Below the pieces are notes generated by a model. It searched no databases and was not told the DNA's origin. It saw only the letters and a list, made by a program, of their open reading frames with translations. Shown piece after piece: positions 33,747 to 42,196 of a stretch of DNA of 43,864 bases. Source of the stretch: Streptomyces lonarensis (GTDB taxonomy: Bacteria; Actinomycetota; Actinomycetes; Streptomycetales; Streptomycetaceae); NCBI RefSeq assembly GCF_012033735.1, contig NZ_JAAVJD010000016.1, forward strand, positions 1 through 43,864, written 5' to 3'. A program made the translations under genes and the position numbers. Numbering within the stretch: the stretch's first letter is position 1; every line of letters begins with the position of its first letter.

Positions 33747-36593
33747 TCAGCCCGGCACGATGTTGACCAGCTTGGGTGCGCGGACGATGACCTTGCGTAC
33801 GGATGCCCCGTCGAGTGCGCGGATCACCGCGGGCTCGGCCAGAGCGGCGGCCTCCAGGTCGGCGTCGCTGATGGACGGCGCGACGTCGAGACGTGCCTTG
33901 ACCTTGCCCTTGATCTGGACGACGCAAGTGACGCTCTCGTCGGCGGCGAGGGCGGGGTCGGCGACGGGGAACGGGTGGTACACCACGGAGTCGCTGTGCC
34001 CCAGACGCTGCCAAAGCTCCTCGGCGACGTGGGGCGCGAGCGGTGCGATCAGCAGCACCAGTGTCTCGGCGGTCTCCCGCGACACCGGGGTGCCGGAGAC
34101 AGCCGCCTTCGTGACGAGGTTGTTCAGCTCGGTGATCTTGGCGATGGCGGTGTTGAACCGCAGCGCCTCGAGGTCTCGGCCGACCCCGTCGATCGCCTTG
34201 TGCAGCGCGCGCAGAGTCGGCTCGTCGGGCGCTGCGTCGACGACGGTGACCTGGCCGGTCTCCTCGTCCAGCACGTTGCGCCACAGCCGCTGGAGCAGAC
34301 GGAACTGTCCGACGACGGCACGGGTGTCCCAGGGCCGGGAGACGTCGAGCGGGCCCATCGCCATCTCGTAGAGCCGGAGGGTGTCCGCCCCGTACTCGGC
34401 GCAGACCTCGTCGGGCGAGACCGCGTTCTTCAGGGACTTGCCCATCTTGCCCAGTTCACGACGGACCGGCTTGCCGTCGTGAACGTACCCGCCGTCGCGC
34501 TCCTCGACCTCGGCCGCCGGGACCGGGAAGCCGCGTTCGTCGCGGTACACGTACGCCTGGATCATGCCCTGGTTGTACAGCTTGTGGAACGGCTCCACAG
34601 CGGAGACGTGTCCCAGGTCGTACAGGACCTTCGACCAGAAGCGGGCGTACAGCAGGTGGAGAACGGCGTGCTCGGCACCTCCGATGTAGAGGTCGACGCC
34701 GCCGTGCGGGCGGTCGGCTCGCGGGCCCATCCAGTGCTCTTCGATCCCGCGGTCGACCGGGGCGCTGTCGTTGTGCGGGTCGAGGTAGCGCATCTCGTAC
34801 CAGCAGCTGCCGGCCCAGTTGGGCATGGTGTTGGTCTCGCGGCGGTACCGGCGTACGCCGCGGCCGTCGCCGAGGTCCAGGTCGACGTGGACCCACGCGT
34901 CGTTGCGGGACAGCGGGGTCTCGGGCTCGGTGTCGGCGTCGTCCGGTTCGAACGTCCGCGGGGAGTAGTCGTCGACCTCGGGCAGTTCCAGCGGCAGCAT
35001 CGACTCGGGCAGCGCGTGGGCGATGCCGTCCTCGTCGTAGACGATCGGGAAGGGCTCGCCCCAGTAGCGCTGCCGGCTGAAGAGCCAGTCACGGAGCCGG
35101 TAGTTGATGGTGCCTTCACCGAGGCCGGCGGTCTCGAGGTGGGCGATGACGGTGCGCTTGGCCTCTTCCACACCCATGCCGTCGAGATCGATACCGGGGC
35201 CCGAGGAGTTGATGGCGGGCCCGTCGCCCGTGTAGGCGCCGCCGTCGAAGTCCGCGGGGGGCTGGACGGTCCGCACGATCGGGAGGTCGAAGACGGTGGC
35301 GAAATCCCAGTCCCGCGGGTCCTGGCCGGGGACCGCCATGATGGCACCGGTGCCGTAGCCCATCAGGACGTAGTCCGCGACGAAGACGGGCACCGATTCG
35401 CCGTTCACCGGGTTGACGGCGAAGGCGCCGGTGAAGACACCGGTCTTCTCCCGGGACTCCGCCTGCCGCTCGACGTCGGACTTGGCCGCGGCCTGGGCGC
35501 GGTACGCGGCGACGGCCTCGGCTGGCGTCGCGTGGCCGCCGGTCCACGGCTCGCGGGTCGCCTGGGGCCACGCGGCTGGGACGATCCGGTCGACGAGGGG
35601 GTGCTCGGGGGCCAGGACCATGTAGGTGGCGCCGAACAGGGTGTCGGGCCGGGTGGTGAAGACCGTCACGGTCTCCTCGGCGCCGTCGGCAGCGGTCGTC
35701 GGGAAGTCGACGCGGGCTCCCTCGCTGCGGCCGATCCAGTTCCGCTGCTGCAGTTTGATCGCCTCGGGCCAGTCCAGCGCGTCGAGGTCGTCGATCAGTC
35801 GGTCGGCATAGGCGGTGATGCGCATGTTCCACTGGCGCAGCTTCGCCTTGAAGACGGGGAAGTTGCCGCGTTCGGAGCGCCCGTCGGCGGTGACCTCCTC
35901 GTTCGCGAGGACCGTCCCGAGTCCGGGGCACCAGTTGACGGGCGCGTCGGAGGCGTAGGCGAGTCGGTAGCCGCCCAGGACGTCGGCGCGCTCCCGTTCG
36001 GTCAGCTCCGCCCAGGCCCGGTCGCCGGGCACGGAGCGCCGACCCTGCTCGAACTCCTCGACCAGGTCGGCGATGGGGCGGGCCCGCCGCGCGGCTTCGT
36101 CGTACCAGGAGTTGAAGGTCTGCAGGAAGATCCACTGGGTCCACTTGTAGTAGCCCGGATCGATCGTCTCGAAGGAGCGGCGCTTGTCGTGGCCCAGCCC
36201 GAGTCGCCGCAGCTGCGCCTTCATGTTGGCGATGTTGGCCTCGGTCGACACCCGGGGGTGGGTGCCGGTCTGCACGGCGTACTGCTCGGCGGGCAGGCCG
36301 AAGGCGTCGAAGCCGAGGGTGTAGAGCACGTTGTGCCCGGTCATGCGCATGAAGCGGGAGTAGACGTCGGTGGCGATGTAGCCCAGCGGGTGGCCGACGT
36401 GAAGGCCCGCACCCGAGGGGTACGGGAACATGTCCATCACGAACTTGGTGGGGCGGGCGGCGAGTTCCGGGTCACCGGCGAGGTCGCCGAACGGGTTGGG
36501 CGTCTCGTACGTGCCGTGCTTCTCCCAGTAGTCCTGCCAGCGTGCCTCGATGTCCGCCGCCAGCTCGGCTCCGTACTTGTGGATCTGGGTCAT
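33747..36593 (-). CDS. leuS: Leucyl-tRNA synthetase
   Basis: The 948-aa class Ia synthetase charges tRNA-Leu in the cytosol. The HIGH motif is H-V-G-H at 65-68 ([16 protein letters not shown]). The CP1 editing domain fills about 230-430, and the KMSKS loop is K-M-G-K-S at 716-720. The anticodon-binding and C-terminal domains are present. ATG 36593 ([11 protein letters not shown]) gives the family's N-terminus. It lacks a Shine-Dalgarno: the preceding bases CACAACG are an exact copy of those before an out-of-frame ATG at 36609. Upstream lies a complete leucine attenuator (leader peptide, antiterminator, terminator), so expression should rise when charged tRNA-Leu is scarce. Confidence 0.98.
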   Translation of the reverse strand: MTQIHKYGAELAADIEARWQDYWEKHGTYETPNPFGDLAGDPELAARPTKFVMDMFPYPSGAGLHVGHPLGYIATDVYSRFMRMTGHNVLYTLGFDAFGLPAEQYAVQTGTHPRVSTEANIANMKAQLRRLGLGHDKRRSFETIDPGYYKWTQWIFLQTFNSWYDEAARRARPIADLVEEFEQGRRSVPGDRAWAELTERERADVLGGYRLAYASDAPVNWCPGLGTVLANEEVTADGRSERGNFPVFKAKLRQWNMRITAYADRLIDDLDALDWPEAIKLQQRNWIGRSEGARVDFPTTAADGAEETVTVFTTRPDTLFGATYMVLAPEHPLVDRIVPAAWPQATREPWTGGHATPAEAVAAYRAQAAAKSDVERQAESREKTGVFTGAFAVNPVNGESVPVFVADYVLMGYGTGAIMAVPGQDPRDWDFATVFDLPIVRTVQPPADFDGGAYTGDGPAINSSGPGIDLDGMGVEEAKRTVIAHLETAGLGEGTINYRLRDWLFSRQRYWGEPFPIVYDEDGIAHALPESMLPLELPEVDDYSPRTFEPDDADTEPETPLSRNDAWVHVDLDLGDGRGVRRYRRETNTMPNWAGSCWYEMRYLDPHNDSAPVDRGIEEHWMGPRADRPHGGVDLYIGGAEHAVLHLLYARFWSKVLYDLGHVSAVEPFHKLYNQGMIQAYVYRDERGFPVPAAEVEERDGGYVHDGKPVRRELGKMGKSLKNAVSPDEVCAEYGADTLRLYEMAMGPLDVSRPWDTRAVVGQFRLLQRLWRNVLDEETGQVTVVDAAPDEPTLRALHKAIDGVGRDLEALRFNTAIAKITELNNLVTKAAVSGTPVSRETAETLVLLIAPLAPHVAEELWQRLGHSDSVVYHPFPVADPALAADESVTCVVQIKGKVKARLDVAPSISDADLEAAALAEPAVIRALDGASVRKVIVRAPKLVNIVPG

Positions 36594-36631
36594 CGTTGTG
36601 TGGCTCCATCGTTGTGTCTGCCCCGGACAGC

Positions 36632-36660
36632 AAAAAGCCCCCCGCTCAGGAGGGGACGCC
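36632..36660 (-). terminator. Intrinsic terminator of the leuS attenuator
   Basis: On the minus strand a GC-rich hairpin is followed by five T (36636-36632), the only clear U-tract terminator in the window. The 5' arm GCGTCCCC (36659-36652) pairs with GGGGGGC (36643-36637) around a short loop. It lies between the leader peptide and leuS, so it must be conditional. Confidence 0.8.
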
Positions 36661-36721
36661 GCGCTGATGCCGCCGGCCCGCCGATCTCGTGGCGGGTGGT
36701 GCGGTGCTCTGTCAGCGCGGC
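36658..36721 (-). promoter_or_regulatory. Antiterminator of the leuS attenuator
   Basis: GCCGCGCTGA (36721-36712), covering the last leader codons and stop, is perfectly complementary over 10 bp to TCAGCGCGGC (36667-36658). The second segment overlaps the base of the terminator stem, so the two helices exclude each other. A further hairpin (36691-36696 with 36677-36682) sits inside. A ribosome at the stop codon would block the antiterminator; one stalled at the first Leu codon would leave it free. Confidence 0.7.
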
Positions 36722-36750
36722 CCGGTAAGCAGGAGGCGTACGGCACGCAT
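36712..36750 (-). CDS. leuS leader peptide ([12 protein letters not shown])
   Basis: This 12-codon ORF reads [16 protein letters not shown], with three consecutive leucine codons (CTC CTG CTT, 36735-36727). Its ATG lies 6 nt after a TAGGCT -10 box, so it is probably leaderless. Its role would be to sense leucyl-tRNA by ribosome stalling, controlling the downstream terminator, as in classical amino-acid attenuation. The peptide itself need not have a function. Confidence 0.8.
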   Translation of the reverse strand: MRAVRLLLTGPR

Positions 36751-36756
36751 GCCGTC

Positions 36757-36762
36757 AGCCTA
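36757..36762 (-). promoter_or_regulatory. -10 element TAGGCT of the leuS transcript
   Basis: TAGGCT on the minus strand, 6 nt before the leader-peptide ATG (36750). It lies between the tRNA terminator and the leader, as expected for an independent leuS promoter. Confidence 0.55.
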
Positions 36763-36790
36763 GCGCACCGCCCAAGACGCCGGGCACAGC

Positions 36791-36826
36791 GAGGCGGGCC
36801 GCCCGATTCCTCGGACGGCCCGCCTC
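36791..36826 (-). terminator. Terminator of the tRNA-Ala transcript
   Basis: An 11-bp perfect outer stem (36791-36801 with 36816-36826) plus an inner 4-bp stem begins 8 nt past the second tRNA gene. It separates tRNA transcription from leuS. Confidence 0.8.
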
Positions 36827-36833
36827 GATCCTG

Positions 36834-36906
<73 letters not shown>

Positions 36907-36945
36907 TTGCCTGACTCACCCACATCGTTCCCTGTGGGAAGTCCG

Positions 36946-37018
<73 letters not shown>

Positions 37019-37076
37019 GGATCTGGTCCGCCTCGCCGACCTCTGGTTTCCCGGGGTCCGCGCTGCGGCGTCGCCT

Positions 37077-37107
37077 ACTGTACACGGCTCTCGGGGTCCC
37101 ATGCCAA
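37077..37107 (-). promoter_or_regulatory. Probable promoter of the tRNA-Ala pair
   Basis: Minus-strand TTGGCA (37107-37102) and TACAGT (37082-37077) are 19 nt apart, with the -10 ending about 58 nt before the first tRNA. Spacing is slightly long. Confidence 0.4.
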
Positions 37108-37324
37108 ATCCTTGATCCCCGCCGTTCCGCACCCCGTCCGGGCCTCGTCGACCACGCTCTGTCGCCCGCCACGACGGCCCCCAGGAGGCTGGTCGACCGC
37201 CGCGGCCGCGCCGCGGGGCCGGCAGCCGGGCACACGACGGGCCGCCGGCCGGGAAGGGACGGCGTCGGGGTGGGTCGGCACACGGCGCTCACGGACAGCC
37301 GCGGCGAGCACCCCGCCGACGGCA
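37108..37324. other. Gene-free spacer
   Basis: No gene or RNA recognised between the tRNA promoter and the terminator of the zinc-ribbon gene. Confidence 0.4.
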
Positions 37325-37359
37325 CCGCCCGCCGCCCCGATGCGGGGTACGGCGGGCGG
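37325..37359 (-). terminator. Terminator after the zinc-ribbon gene
   Basis: A 10-bp stem (37325-37334 with 37350-37359) continues into CCCC/GGGG. It lies 45 nt past the stop on the minus strand. Confidence 0.75.
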
Positions 37360-37403
37360 GTGAGAGCGGCGGGGCGTGTGCGCCCCGGCGCCGGGGGCAG
37401 GTG

Positions 37404-37637
37404 TCAGGCGCTGGCGAAGGAGTAGAAGCGCTTGAGCGCGCAGTGTTCGTCCAGCAGGCGTCCGTAGATCGGCTCACCCTCGAGCTCGCGGTAGACCTCG
37501 ATGGGGTCGCCCTTGATGATCAGCGCTCGCGCGCACTCGACGCACCAGTACTGGTAGGAGTCGTTCACGGGTTCGAGATCGCGGACGATCGGGGTCCCGC
37601 TGCCGCACCAATCGCACTTCCGGCTGTGTGCACCCAT
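37404..37637 (-). CDS. Small zinc-ribbon protein
   Basis: The 77-aa protein has two C-x2-C pairs (Cys8/Cys11 in C-D-W-C and Cys32/Cys35 in C-V-E-C), which should bind one zinc ion. A helical C-terminal half contains Y-R-E-L-E-G-E-P-I-Y-G-R-L-L. I do not recognise a characterised family, though similar small proteins are common in streptomycetes. ATG 37637 is preceded by GGAG at about 13 nt, a loose Shine-Dalgarno. A doubtful 43-codon ORF ends one base before this start (TGA-C-ATG). Confidence 0.82.
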   Translation of the reverse strand: MGAHSRKCDWCGSGTPIVRDLEPVNDSYQYWCVECARALIIKGDPIEVYRELEGEPIYGRLLDEHCALKRFYSFASA

Positions 37638-37638
37638 G

Positions 37639-37770
37639 TCACCGATCAGCTCCGGACTCGGTCGCGGACCATGCGCACGTGGCAGCCTCCGTCATCGTCG
37701 TGAGGTCGTCGCGAGGCGTCGCCGGGTCCCCCTCCCGGTCGGCCTGGTGGAGCCTTTGCGATTCTGCCAT
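37639..37770 (-). CDS. Doubtful 43-aa ORF just upstream of the zinc-ribbon gene
   Basis: ATG 37770 opens a frame M-A-E-S-Q-R-L-H-Q-A-D-R-E-G-D ending with TGA one base before the next start. Its composition is polar and not Arg/Pro-dominated, and most third positions are G/C, so it could be real and translationally coupled. Against it, a -35/-10 pair (TTATCG 37789-37784, CAGAAT 37766-37761) would place the transcription start inside it. No homology is evident to me. Confidence 0.25.
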   Translation of the reverse strand: MAESQRLHQADREGDPATPRDDLTTMTEAATCAWSATESGADR

Positions 37771-38117
37771 GGCAAGCGCCGCCCGATAAGCCGGGAATCC
37801 CGCGCGAGTTGCATGGAGACGCGATCGATACAACCGCGGACACACCGCTTCGGCAGGGCCGGGGCGAGTGGCGAGCCGGTTCCGGTCGCGCCGAGCACGC
37901 CTCGCAACGCCGCCGGGGCGGCGAATCACGGGCCCCGCGATTCGCCCCCGCCGGGAGCGGCTGACCGCCCGACCACCTACGACCGGGTCGGCAGCACGCG
38001 TCGACTCCTGCCACTTCTTCACTCGTTGGAGGGCGTGGCGCGATCCGCATTGACGGAGGACGTGCACGGCGGGGGCCGACCGATGAGTGTGCTCGTCGGC
38101 CGTGCCCCGCCCGGGCG
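37771..38117. other. Intergenic region after the histidine phosphatase gene
   Basis: About 350 bp with no convincing gene. It contains the terminator hairpin at 37920-37946 and the candidate promoter of the zinc-ribbon gene near 37784-37789. Confidence 0.45.
37920..37946 (-). terminator. Hairpin after the histidine phosphatase gene
   Basis: GGCGAATC (37920-37927) and GATTCGCC (37939-37946) form an 8-bp stem with an 11-nt loop, 170 nt beyond the stop. Confidence 0.5.
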
Positions 38118-38765
38118 TCAGGTGTCGTCGCCGATGACGGGCTCGGGGAGACTGCCGGCGTTGTGCTCCAGCAACCGCCACCCGCGCTCGTGCTCACCGA
38201 GCACGGACCAGCTGCAGTTGGCGAGCCCGCCGAGCGCCTCCCAGCTGCCGGGGGCGAGGCCGATCATCCGGCCGATCGTGGTGCGGATCGTGCCGCCGTG
38301 GCTCACCACGATCAGCGTGCCGTTCTCCGGAAGGCGTGCCAGCGCCTGCTCCACGGCGGGCGCTGCGCGGTCGGCAACCTCGGTCTCGAGCTCGCCACCG
38401 CCGCGCCTGACCGGCTCGCCGCGCTTCCAGGCGGCGTACTGCTCGCCGTACTTCTCGAGGATCTCCTCGTGGGTGAGTCCCTGCCACACCCCGGCGTACG
38501 TCTCGCGCAGCGCTTCGTCGTGGCTGACCTCCAGCCCGGTCACGGCCGCCAGTTCCGCGGCGGTGTCGGCGGTGCGGCAGAGGTCGGAGGAGATGATGGC
38601 GTCGGGCCGCAGTCGCGCCAGCACGACGGCGGCACGGCGCGCCTGCGCCACGCCCTCCGCCGTCAGCGCGATGTCCGTCGTGCCCTGGAAGCGGCGCTCC
38701 AGGTTCCACGCGGTCTGGCCGTGGCGCCAGAGGACGACGCGGCGGCCGGCGGGGTCGCTGCTCAG
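38118..38765 (-). CDS. Histidine phosphatase family protein (CTG start)
   Basis: The 215-aa phosphoglycerate-mutase-like phosphatase has the catalytic R-H-G-Q-T at residues 14-18 and the second His in V-V-S-H-G-G-T-I-R. The R-R-F-Q-G-T-T-D loop, E-T-Y-A-G-V-W-Q and C-terminal N-C-S-W are also present. The essential RHG lies upstream of every ATG, GTG or TTG. An in-frame TGA at 38774-38772 closes the frame, so the start must be within 38771-38724. The best candidate is CTG 38765, overlapping the rsfS stop (CTGA), with GGTGAG just upstream. Substrate unknown; acts on a phosphomonoester in the cytosol. The linkage to rsfS and nadD is conserved in actinomycetes. Confidence 0.9.
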   Translation of the reverse strand: MSSDPAGRRVVLWRHGQTAWNLERRFQGTTDIALTAEGVAQARRAAVVLARLRPDAIISSDLCRTADTAAELAAVTGLEVSHDEALRETYAGVWQGLTHEEILEKYGEQYAAWKRGEPVRRGGGELETEVADRAAPAVEQALARLPENGTLIVVSHGGTIRTTIGRMIGLAPGSWEALGGLANCSWSVLGEHERGWRLLEHNAGSLPEPVIGDDT

Positions 38766-39220
38766 TTCAGCTCACCGCCCGGCTGTCCCTCGTCGTCGGC
38801 GGTGGCCGCGGAGTCGTCGGCGTTCTCCGCGTCGGCTCCCCGGCCGCGCGTGGCGAGGGCGTCGGACGGCAGCGGCAGCTCCGGGCAGTCCTTCCACAGC
38901 CGCTCCAGGGCGTAGAAGACCCGCTCCTCGGAGTGCTGGACGTGGACGACGATGTCCGAGTAGTCGAGGAGGACCCAGCGGCCCTCGCGCTCCCCCTCGC
39001 GGCGCAGCGGCTTGACGCCGAGCTGCTCCTGGAGCTGCTCCTCGATGCCGTCGACGATCGACTTGACCTGTCGGTCGTTGGGTGCGGACGCCAGCAGGAA
39101 GGCGTCGGTGATCGCCAGGACGTCGCTGACGTCGTAGGCGATGATGTCGTGCGCCAGCTTGTCGGCCGCCGCCTGGGCGGCGACGGTGATCAGCTCGGTG
39201 GCGTGGTCGGTGGCGGTCAC
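38762..39220 (-). CDS. rsfS: Ribosomal silencing factor RsfS
   Basis: The 152-aa protein has the RsfS/DUF143 core: A-x-D-I-x-A-Y-D-V-S-D-V-L-A-I-T-D, A-S-A-P-N-D-R-Q-V-K-S-I-V and W-V-L-L-D-Y-S-D-I-V-V-H-V-Q. It binds L14 of the 50S subunit and blocks subunit joining in starvation. The acidic tail of about 30 residues is extra. GTG 39220 is the only suitable start, with GGAGA about 12 nt upstream. The stop overlaps the CTG start of the phosphatase gene. Confidence 0.95.
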   Translation of the reverse strand: MTATDHATELITVAAQAAADKLAHDIIAYDVSDVLAITDAFLLASAPNDRQVKSIVDGIEEQLQEQLGVKPLRREGEREGRWVLLDYSDIVVHVQHSEERVFYALERLWKDCPELPLPSDALATRGRGADAENADDSAATADDEGQPGGELN

Positions 39221-39434
39221 GGGTCAGCAGTCTCCACGGTCGATCGGGTACCGATCCAGGGTCTCATGCCCCGCTGCCCCGTTTCCGGGCGCTCCTGCCC
39301 GGCCCGGGGCCACCGCGCGGCGTGGTTCGGGTCCGGGAGGGCGGGACGGCGGGAGCCCGCCGGGGCAACGACCCGGCACGTGCCGTACGGCAGGTTCACC
39401 GGGCGTACCTCCGGGCCCACTCCAAGCGGCGTCC
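39221..39434. other. Spacer between the LCP-like gene and rsfS
   Basis: No gene is seen. A small inverted repeat GATCGG-gta-CCGATC lies at 39242-39256, upstream of the rsfS start; its role is unknown. Confidence 0.4.
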
Positions 39435-39472
39435 TCCCGCCGGTGTCCTCGGCGCGGTGTCCCCCGGCGGGA
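39435..39472 (-). terminator. Hairpin after the LCP-like gene
   Basis: TCCCGCCGG (39435-39443) pairs with CCGGCGGGA (39464-39472), a 9-bp stem with a 20-nt loop, 28 nt past the stop. Confidence 0.45.
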
Positions 39473-39499
39473 CGGGCCCGGGTCGGTGCCGACCACGGA

Positions 39500-41500
39500 T
39501 CAGTCGGGGAAGTCCTCGCCGATGACGACCAGGACGTCGGCGTTGCCGGGGGTGTCCGCCTGGCTCACCTGCTCCTCGGGGATACCGAGGGTGCGGGCGA
39601 CCTCCAGTGCGGCGCCGGCTGCCGCCTCGGAGCCGTGGCGCACCTCGCTCTCCTCCACCGGCTCGGCGGGCTTGGTGTCGACGATGACCCACCCGCCGTT
39701 GACGAGTCTGACCGTGGCGCTCTCGCCCGCGCCGTCGTCGCCGCTGGCGTCCCGCAGGGCGACCCGCGGGCTGTCGGAGACGTCGGCGTTGCTGACGGAC
39801 CCGCCCAGGACGGTGGCGACGACGGCGTCGGCGACCTGGTCGCTGATGGTGCCGTCCTCCTCGACGACGAGCAGGGTGTCGGTGTGGTCCCCTGCCTGGG
39901 CCATCTCGGCGAGCTTGGCGAGGCTGGCGCCGAGTTCACCCTCCGACAGCGACGGGTCGGCGATCTGGGCAAGGTTCTCGACAACCTGCCGGGCGCCGTT
40001 CTCGCCGGTCGGCAGCTTCTGCAGCACACCCGTCATGACCTGGCCGAATCGCTGGAGCTGGGCGTCCTGCGGTTCGTCGTCGGCGCGGTGGACGGCGTAG
40101 GTGACGGCGCTGCGGCCGTCGAGGGTCTGCTCGCCGGCGTCGACCGTCGGTTCGTCGGCGTCCGGGGGCACGGGGGTGGGCGAGTCGACCACCACCCCGC
40201 CGACGAGGTCGACGAGGTTCTCCAGGTAGGGGGTGTCCAGCCGCCAGGTGCCTTTGATGTCCGCGCCGAGCAGCGCACCGACCGCCTCGCGCACCGAGGC
40301 GGCGCCTTCGTCGAGCACGGCCTGCCCCAGGGTGGTGGTACCGGCGTCGGGTGAGACCGACAGGGCGTTGGGCAGCAGGAGTGTCGTGGCCTCTCCGGTG
40401 GTCTCGTTGGCGACGAGCAGCACGGTGGAGGTGGTCTCGCCGCCGGTCTCCCGCAGATGCAGGATGATCACGTCGCGGGATTCCGCGACGTCGGCGGTTC
40501 CCTCTTCCACGGTGGGGCCGGTGAGGAACGGCACGCGGTCGGTGGCCCAGAGGAAGCCCGCGCCGCCGATGACCGCGAGGACGAGGCCGATGACGAGCAG
40601 GTTGCGGCGGCTCCGGCCGCGTCGTTTGGTCTCCTCGCGGCGTTCGGTGCGGCTCTCGGTGAACTTCAGCCAGTCGATGACTTCTTCGGAGTCGTCGTTG
40701 TCCTCCTCGACGAAGGCGAACTCGTCGTCAGCCGGCGCAGCGTTCTTCTGCGGGCGGTCGCGGCGGCCCTTGCCGGGGGTGCCGGCGCGTGGGCCGGGGA
40801 CGGTTCCCGAGCCCGCGTCGACCGCGGGCTGTTCGGCGGTGCCGCCCGCCGCGGCCCGCCCGTGCGTCCCGCCCGCGGCGGAGGCAGCCGTGTCGTGCAC
40901 GCCGGGCGCCTCGCCCGCGGGGTCTCCCTCCGGCGGACGGGAGTAGTCGTACTGCTGCGGCACTCCGGGGGCGCCGGGGCCGTGGTGCCCCGTGCCGGGC
41001 GGCGGGCCGGCGGGGCCCTGGTGGCGGGTCGGGTCGTCGTAGCCCGGGGTCGGGCCGTAGCCGCCGGCCGGGTCGGCGTAGCCGGTCGCCGCCTGCGGGG
41101 CATCGTAGCCGGTGCCTGGTTGGTAGTAGCCCTGGCCCTCGGGCGGCCCGAAGGTGTCGGGGCCCGGGCCGTAGCCGCCGTGATGGCCGCCGGTGGCACC
41201 GTGGCCGGGGTGCTGCGGGGCTCCGTGGCCCCCGGGGTCGCCGTACCCTGCCGTGGGGCTGCCGTACCCCGTTCCGTCCGTCGCATAGGGGTTCAGCCCG
41301 GCGTGCGGGGGCTGTTGCGCGCCCCCGGGGTGGCCCCCGGGGTGCCCGCCGGGGTCGGCGGGGGCCGACGGGGCGTCCGACTGCCCCGGGCCGGTGTAGG
41401 AGCCGTAGTCGTAGCCGGCCCCGTCCGGCTGGCGGTACAGCGGGCGGCCGTACTCGTCGTAGCCGTACACCTCGCCGTACGGGTGCTGTCGGTCGTTCAC
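39500..41500 (-). CDS. LCP-like/LytR C-terminal domain protein, membrane anchored
   Basis: The 666-aa protein has three parts. Residues 1-250 are a disordered Gly/Tyr/Pro/His-rich region with Y-G/P-G-Y-type repeats. One membrane helix lies at about 300-318. The extracellular part (about 335-560) resembles an LCP domain, followed by a LytR_C domain (575-664, ending G-N-A-D-V-L-V-V-I-G-E-D). LCP proteins attach teichoic acid or arabinogalactan-type polymers to peptidoglycan. Here the Arg-rich S-I-P-R-D-type signature is replaced by L-L-L-P-N-A-L, so transferase activity is doubtful. GTG 41500 has GAGAGGG about 9 nt upstream. It lies between nadD and rsfS. Confidence 0.85.
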   Translation of the reverse strand: MNDRQHPYGEVYGYDEYGRPLYRQPDGAGYDYGSYTGPGQSDAPSAPADPGGHPGGHPGGAQQPPHAGLNPYATDGTGYGSPTAGYGDPGGHGAPQHPGHGATGGHHGGYGPGPDTFGPPEGQGYYQPGTGYDAPQAATGYADPAGGYGPTPGYDDPTRHQGPAGPPPGTGHHGPGAPGVPQQYDYSRPPEGDPAGEAPGVHDTAASAAGGTHGRAAAGGTAEQPAVDAGSGTVPGPRAGTPGKGRRDRPQKNAAPADDEFAFVEEDNDDSEEVIDWLKFTESRTERREETKRRGRSRRNLLVIGLVLAVIGGAGFLWATDRVPFLTGPTVEEGTADVAESRDVIILHLRETGGETTSTVLLVANETTGEATTLLLPNALSVSPDAGTTTLGQAVLDEGAASVREAVGALLGADIKGTWRLDTPYLENLVDLVGGVVVDSPTPVPPDADEPTVDAGEQTLDGRSAVTYAVHRADDEPQDAQLQRFGQVMTGVLQKLPTGENGARQVVENLAQIADPSLSEGELGASLAKLAEMAQAGDHTDTLLVVEEDGTISDQVADAVVATVLGGSVSNADVSDSPRVALRDASGDDGAGESATVRLVNGGWVIVDTKPAEPVEESEVRHGSEAAAGAALEVARTLGIPEEQVSQADTPGNADVLVVIGEDFPD

Positions 41501-41529
41501 CGCTTCGCCCTCTCGCCCTCGCGGCCGGG

Positions 41530-42168
41530 TCAGCTCGTCTGGACCGGCGGGGTCCGGTAGAGCTCACGCTTGTTGATGTAGCGCACCACTCCGTCGGGCA
41601 CCAGGTACCAGACCGGCTCCCCGGCGGCGACGCGGTCGCGGCAGTCGGTGGAGGAGATGGCGAGGGCGGGCACCTCGACCAGGGAGACCCCGCCGTCGGG
41701 AAGACCCGGGTCGGTCAGGGGGTGCCCGGGCCGGGTGACGCCGATGAAGTGCGCCAGGGCGAAGAGTTCGCCGGCGTCACGCCATGTCAGGATCTGGCCC
41801 AGTGCGTCGGCGCCGGTGATGAAGAACAGGTCCGCCTCCGGGTGCTGCTGGCGCAGCTCCCGGAGCGTGTCGGTGGTGTAGGTCTTGCCCGGCCGGTCGA
41901 TGTCGGCGCGGCTGACCGAGAACTGCGGGTTGGACGCGGTCGCGATGACCGTCATCAGGTAGCGGTCCTCGGGCGGCGTCACGTCACGGTGACTCTTCTG
42001 CCACGGCTGGCCGGTCGGGACGAACACCACCTCGTCGAGGTGGAAGCGCGACGCCACCTCGCTGGCGGCGACCAGGTGGCCGTGGTGGATGGGATCGAAG
42101 GTTCCGCCCATCACCCCGAGCCGGCGCCTCCGGTGCACCGACGCTATGTGGTCCGTGTGGTCTCCCAT
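41530..42168 (-). CDS. nadD: Nicotinate-nucleotide adenylyltransferase
   Basis: The 212-aa enzyme makes deamido-NAD from nicotinate mononucleotide and ATP in NAD biosynthesis. The nucleotidyl-transfer motif [10 protein letters not shown] is at 22-31 and the C-terminal I-S-S-T-D-C-R near 180. The start ATG 42168 lies 6 nt after a TAGGGT -10, indicating a leaderless mRNA; ATG at codon 20 is too close to the catalytic motif. The LCP-like gene starts 29 nt downstream. The nadD-LCP-rsfS order is typical of actinomycetes. Confidence 0.96.
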   Translation of the reverse strand: MGDHTDHIASVHRRRRLGVMGGTFDPIHHGHLVAASEVASRFHLDEVVFVPTGQPWQKSHRDVTPPEDRYLMTVIATASNPQFSVSRADIDRPGKTYTTDTLRELRQQHPEADLFFITGADALGQILTWRDAGELFALAHFIGVTRPGHPLTDPGLPDGGVSLVEVPALAISSTDCRDRVAAGEPVWYLVPDGVVRYINKRELYRTPPVQTS

Positions 42169-42174
42169 GCGCAG

Positions 42175-42180
42175 ACCCTA
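42175..42180 (-). promoter_or_regulatory. -10 element TAGGGT of nadD
   Basis: Minus-strand TAGGGT followed by 6 nt and ATG 42168, in the 28-nt gap after the small membrane protein gene. Confidence 0.5.
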
Positions 42181-42196
42181 GCTGCTTCCGGCGGGT

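Noticed and set aside
33300..36728. 1142-codon open frame on the + strand opposite leuS
   Set aside because: Very long, but it mirrors leuS exactly and has the repetitive Val/Gly/Asp/His composition of antisense frames; leuS carries all family motifs.
37639..38181. 180-codon frame upstream of the zinc-ribbon gene as one protein
   Set aside because: The N-terminal two-thirds is Arg/Ala-rich and overlaps a terminator hairpin and the phosphatase 3' end; only the last 43 codons look possibly coding.
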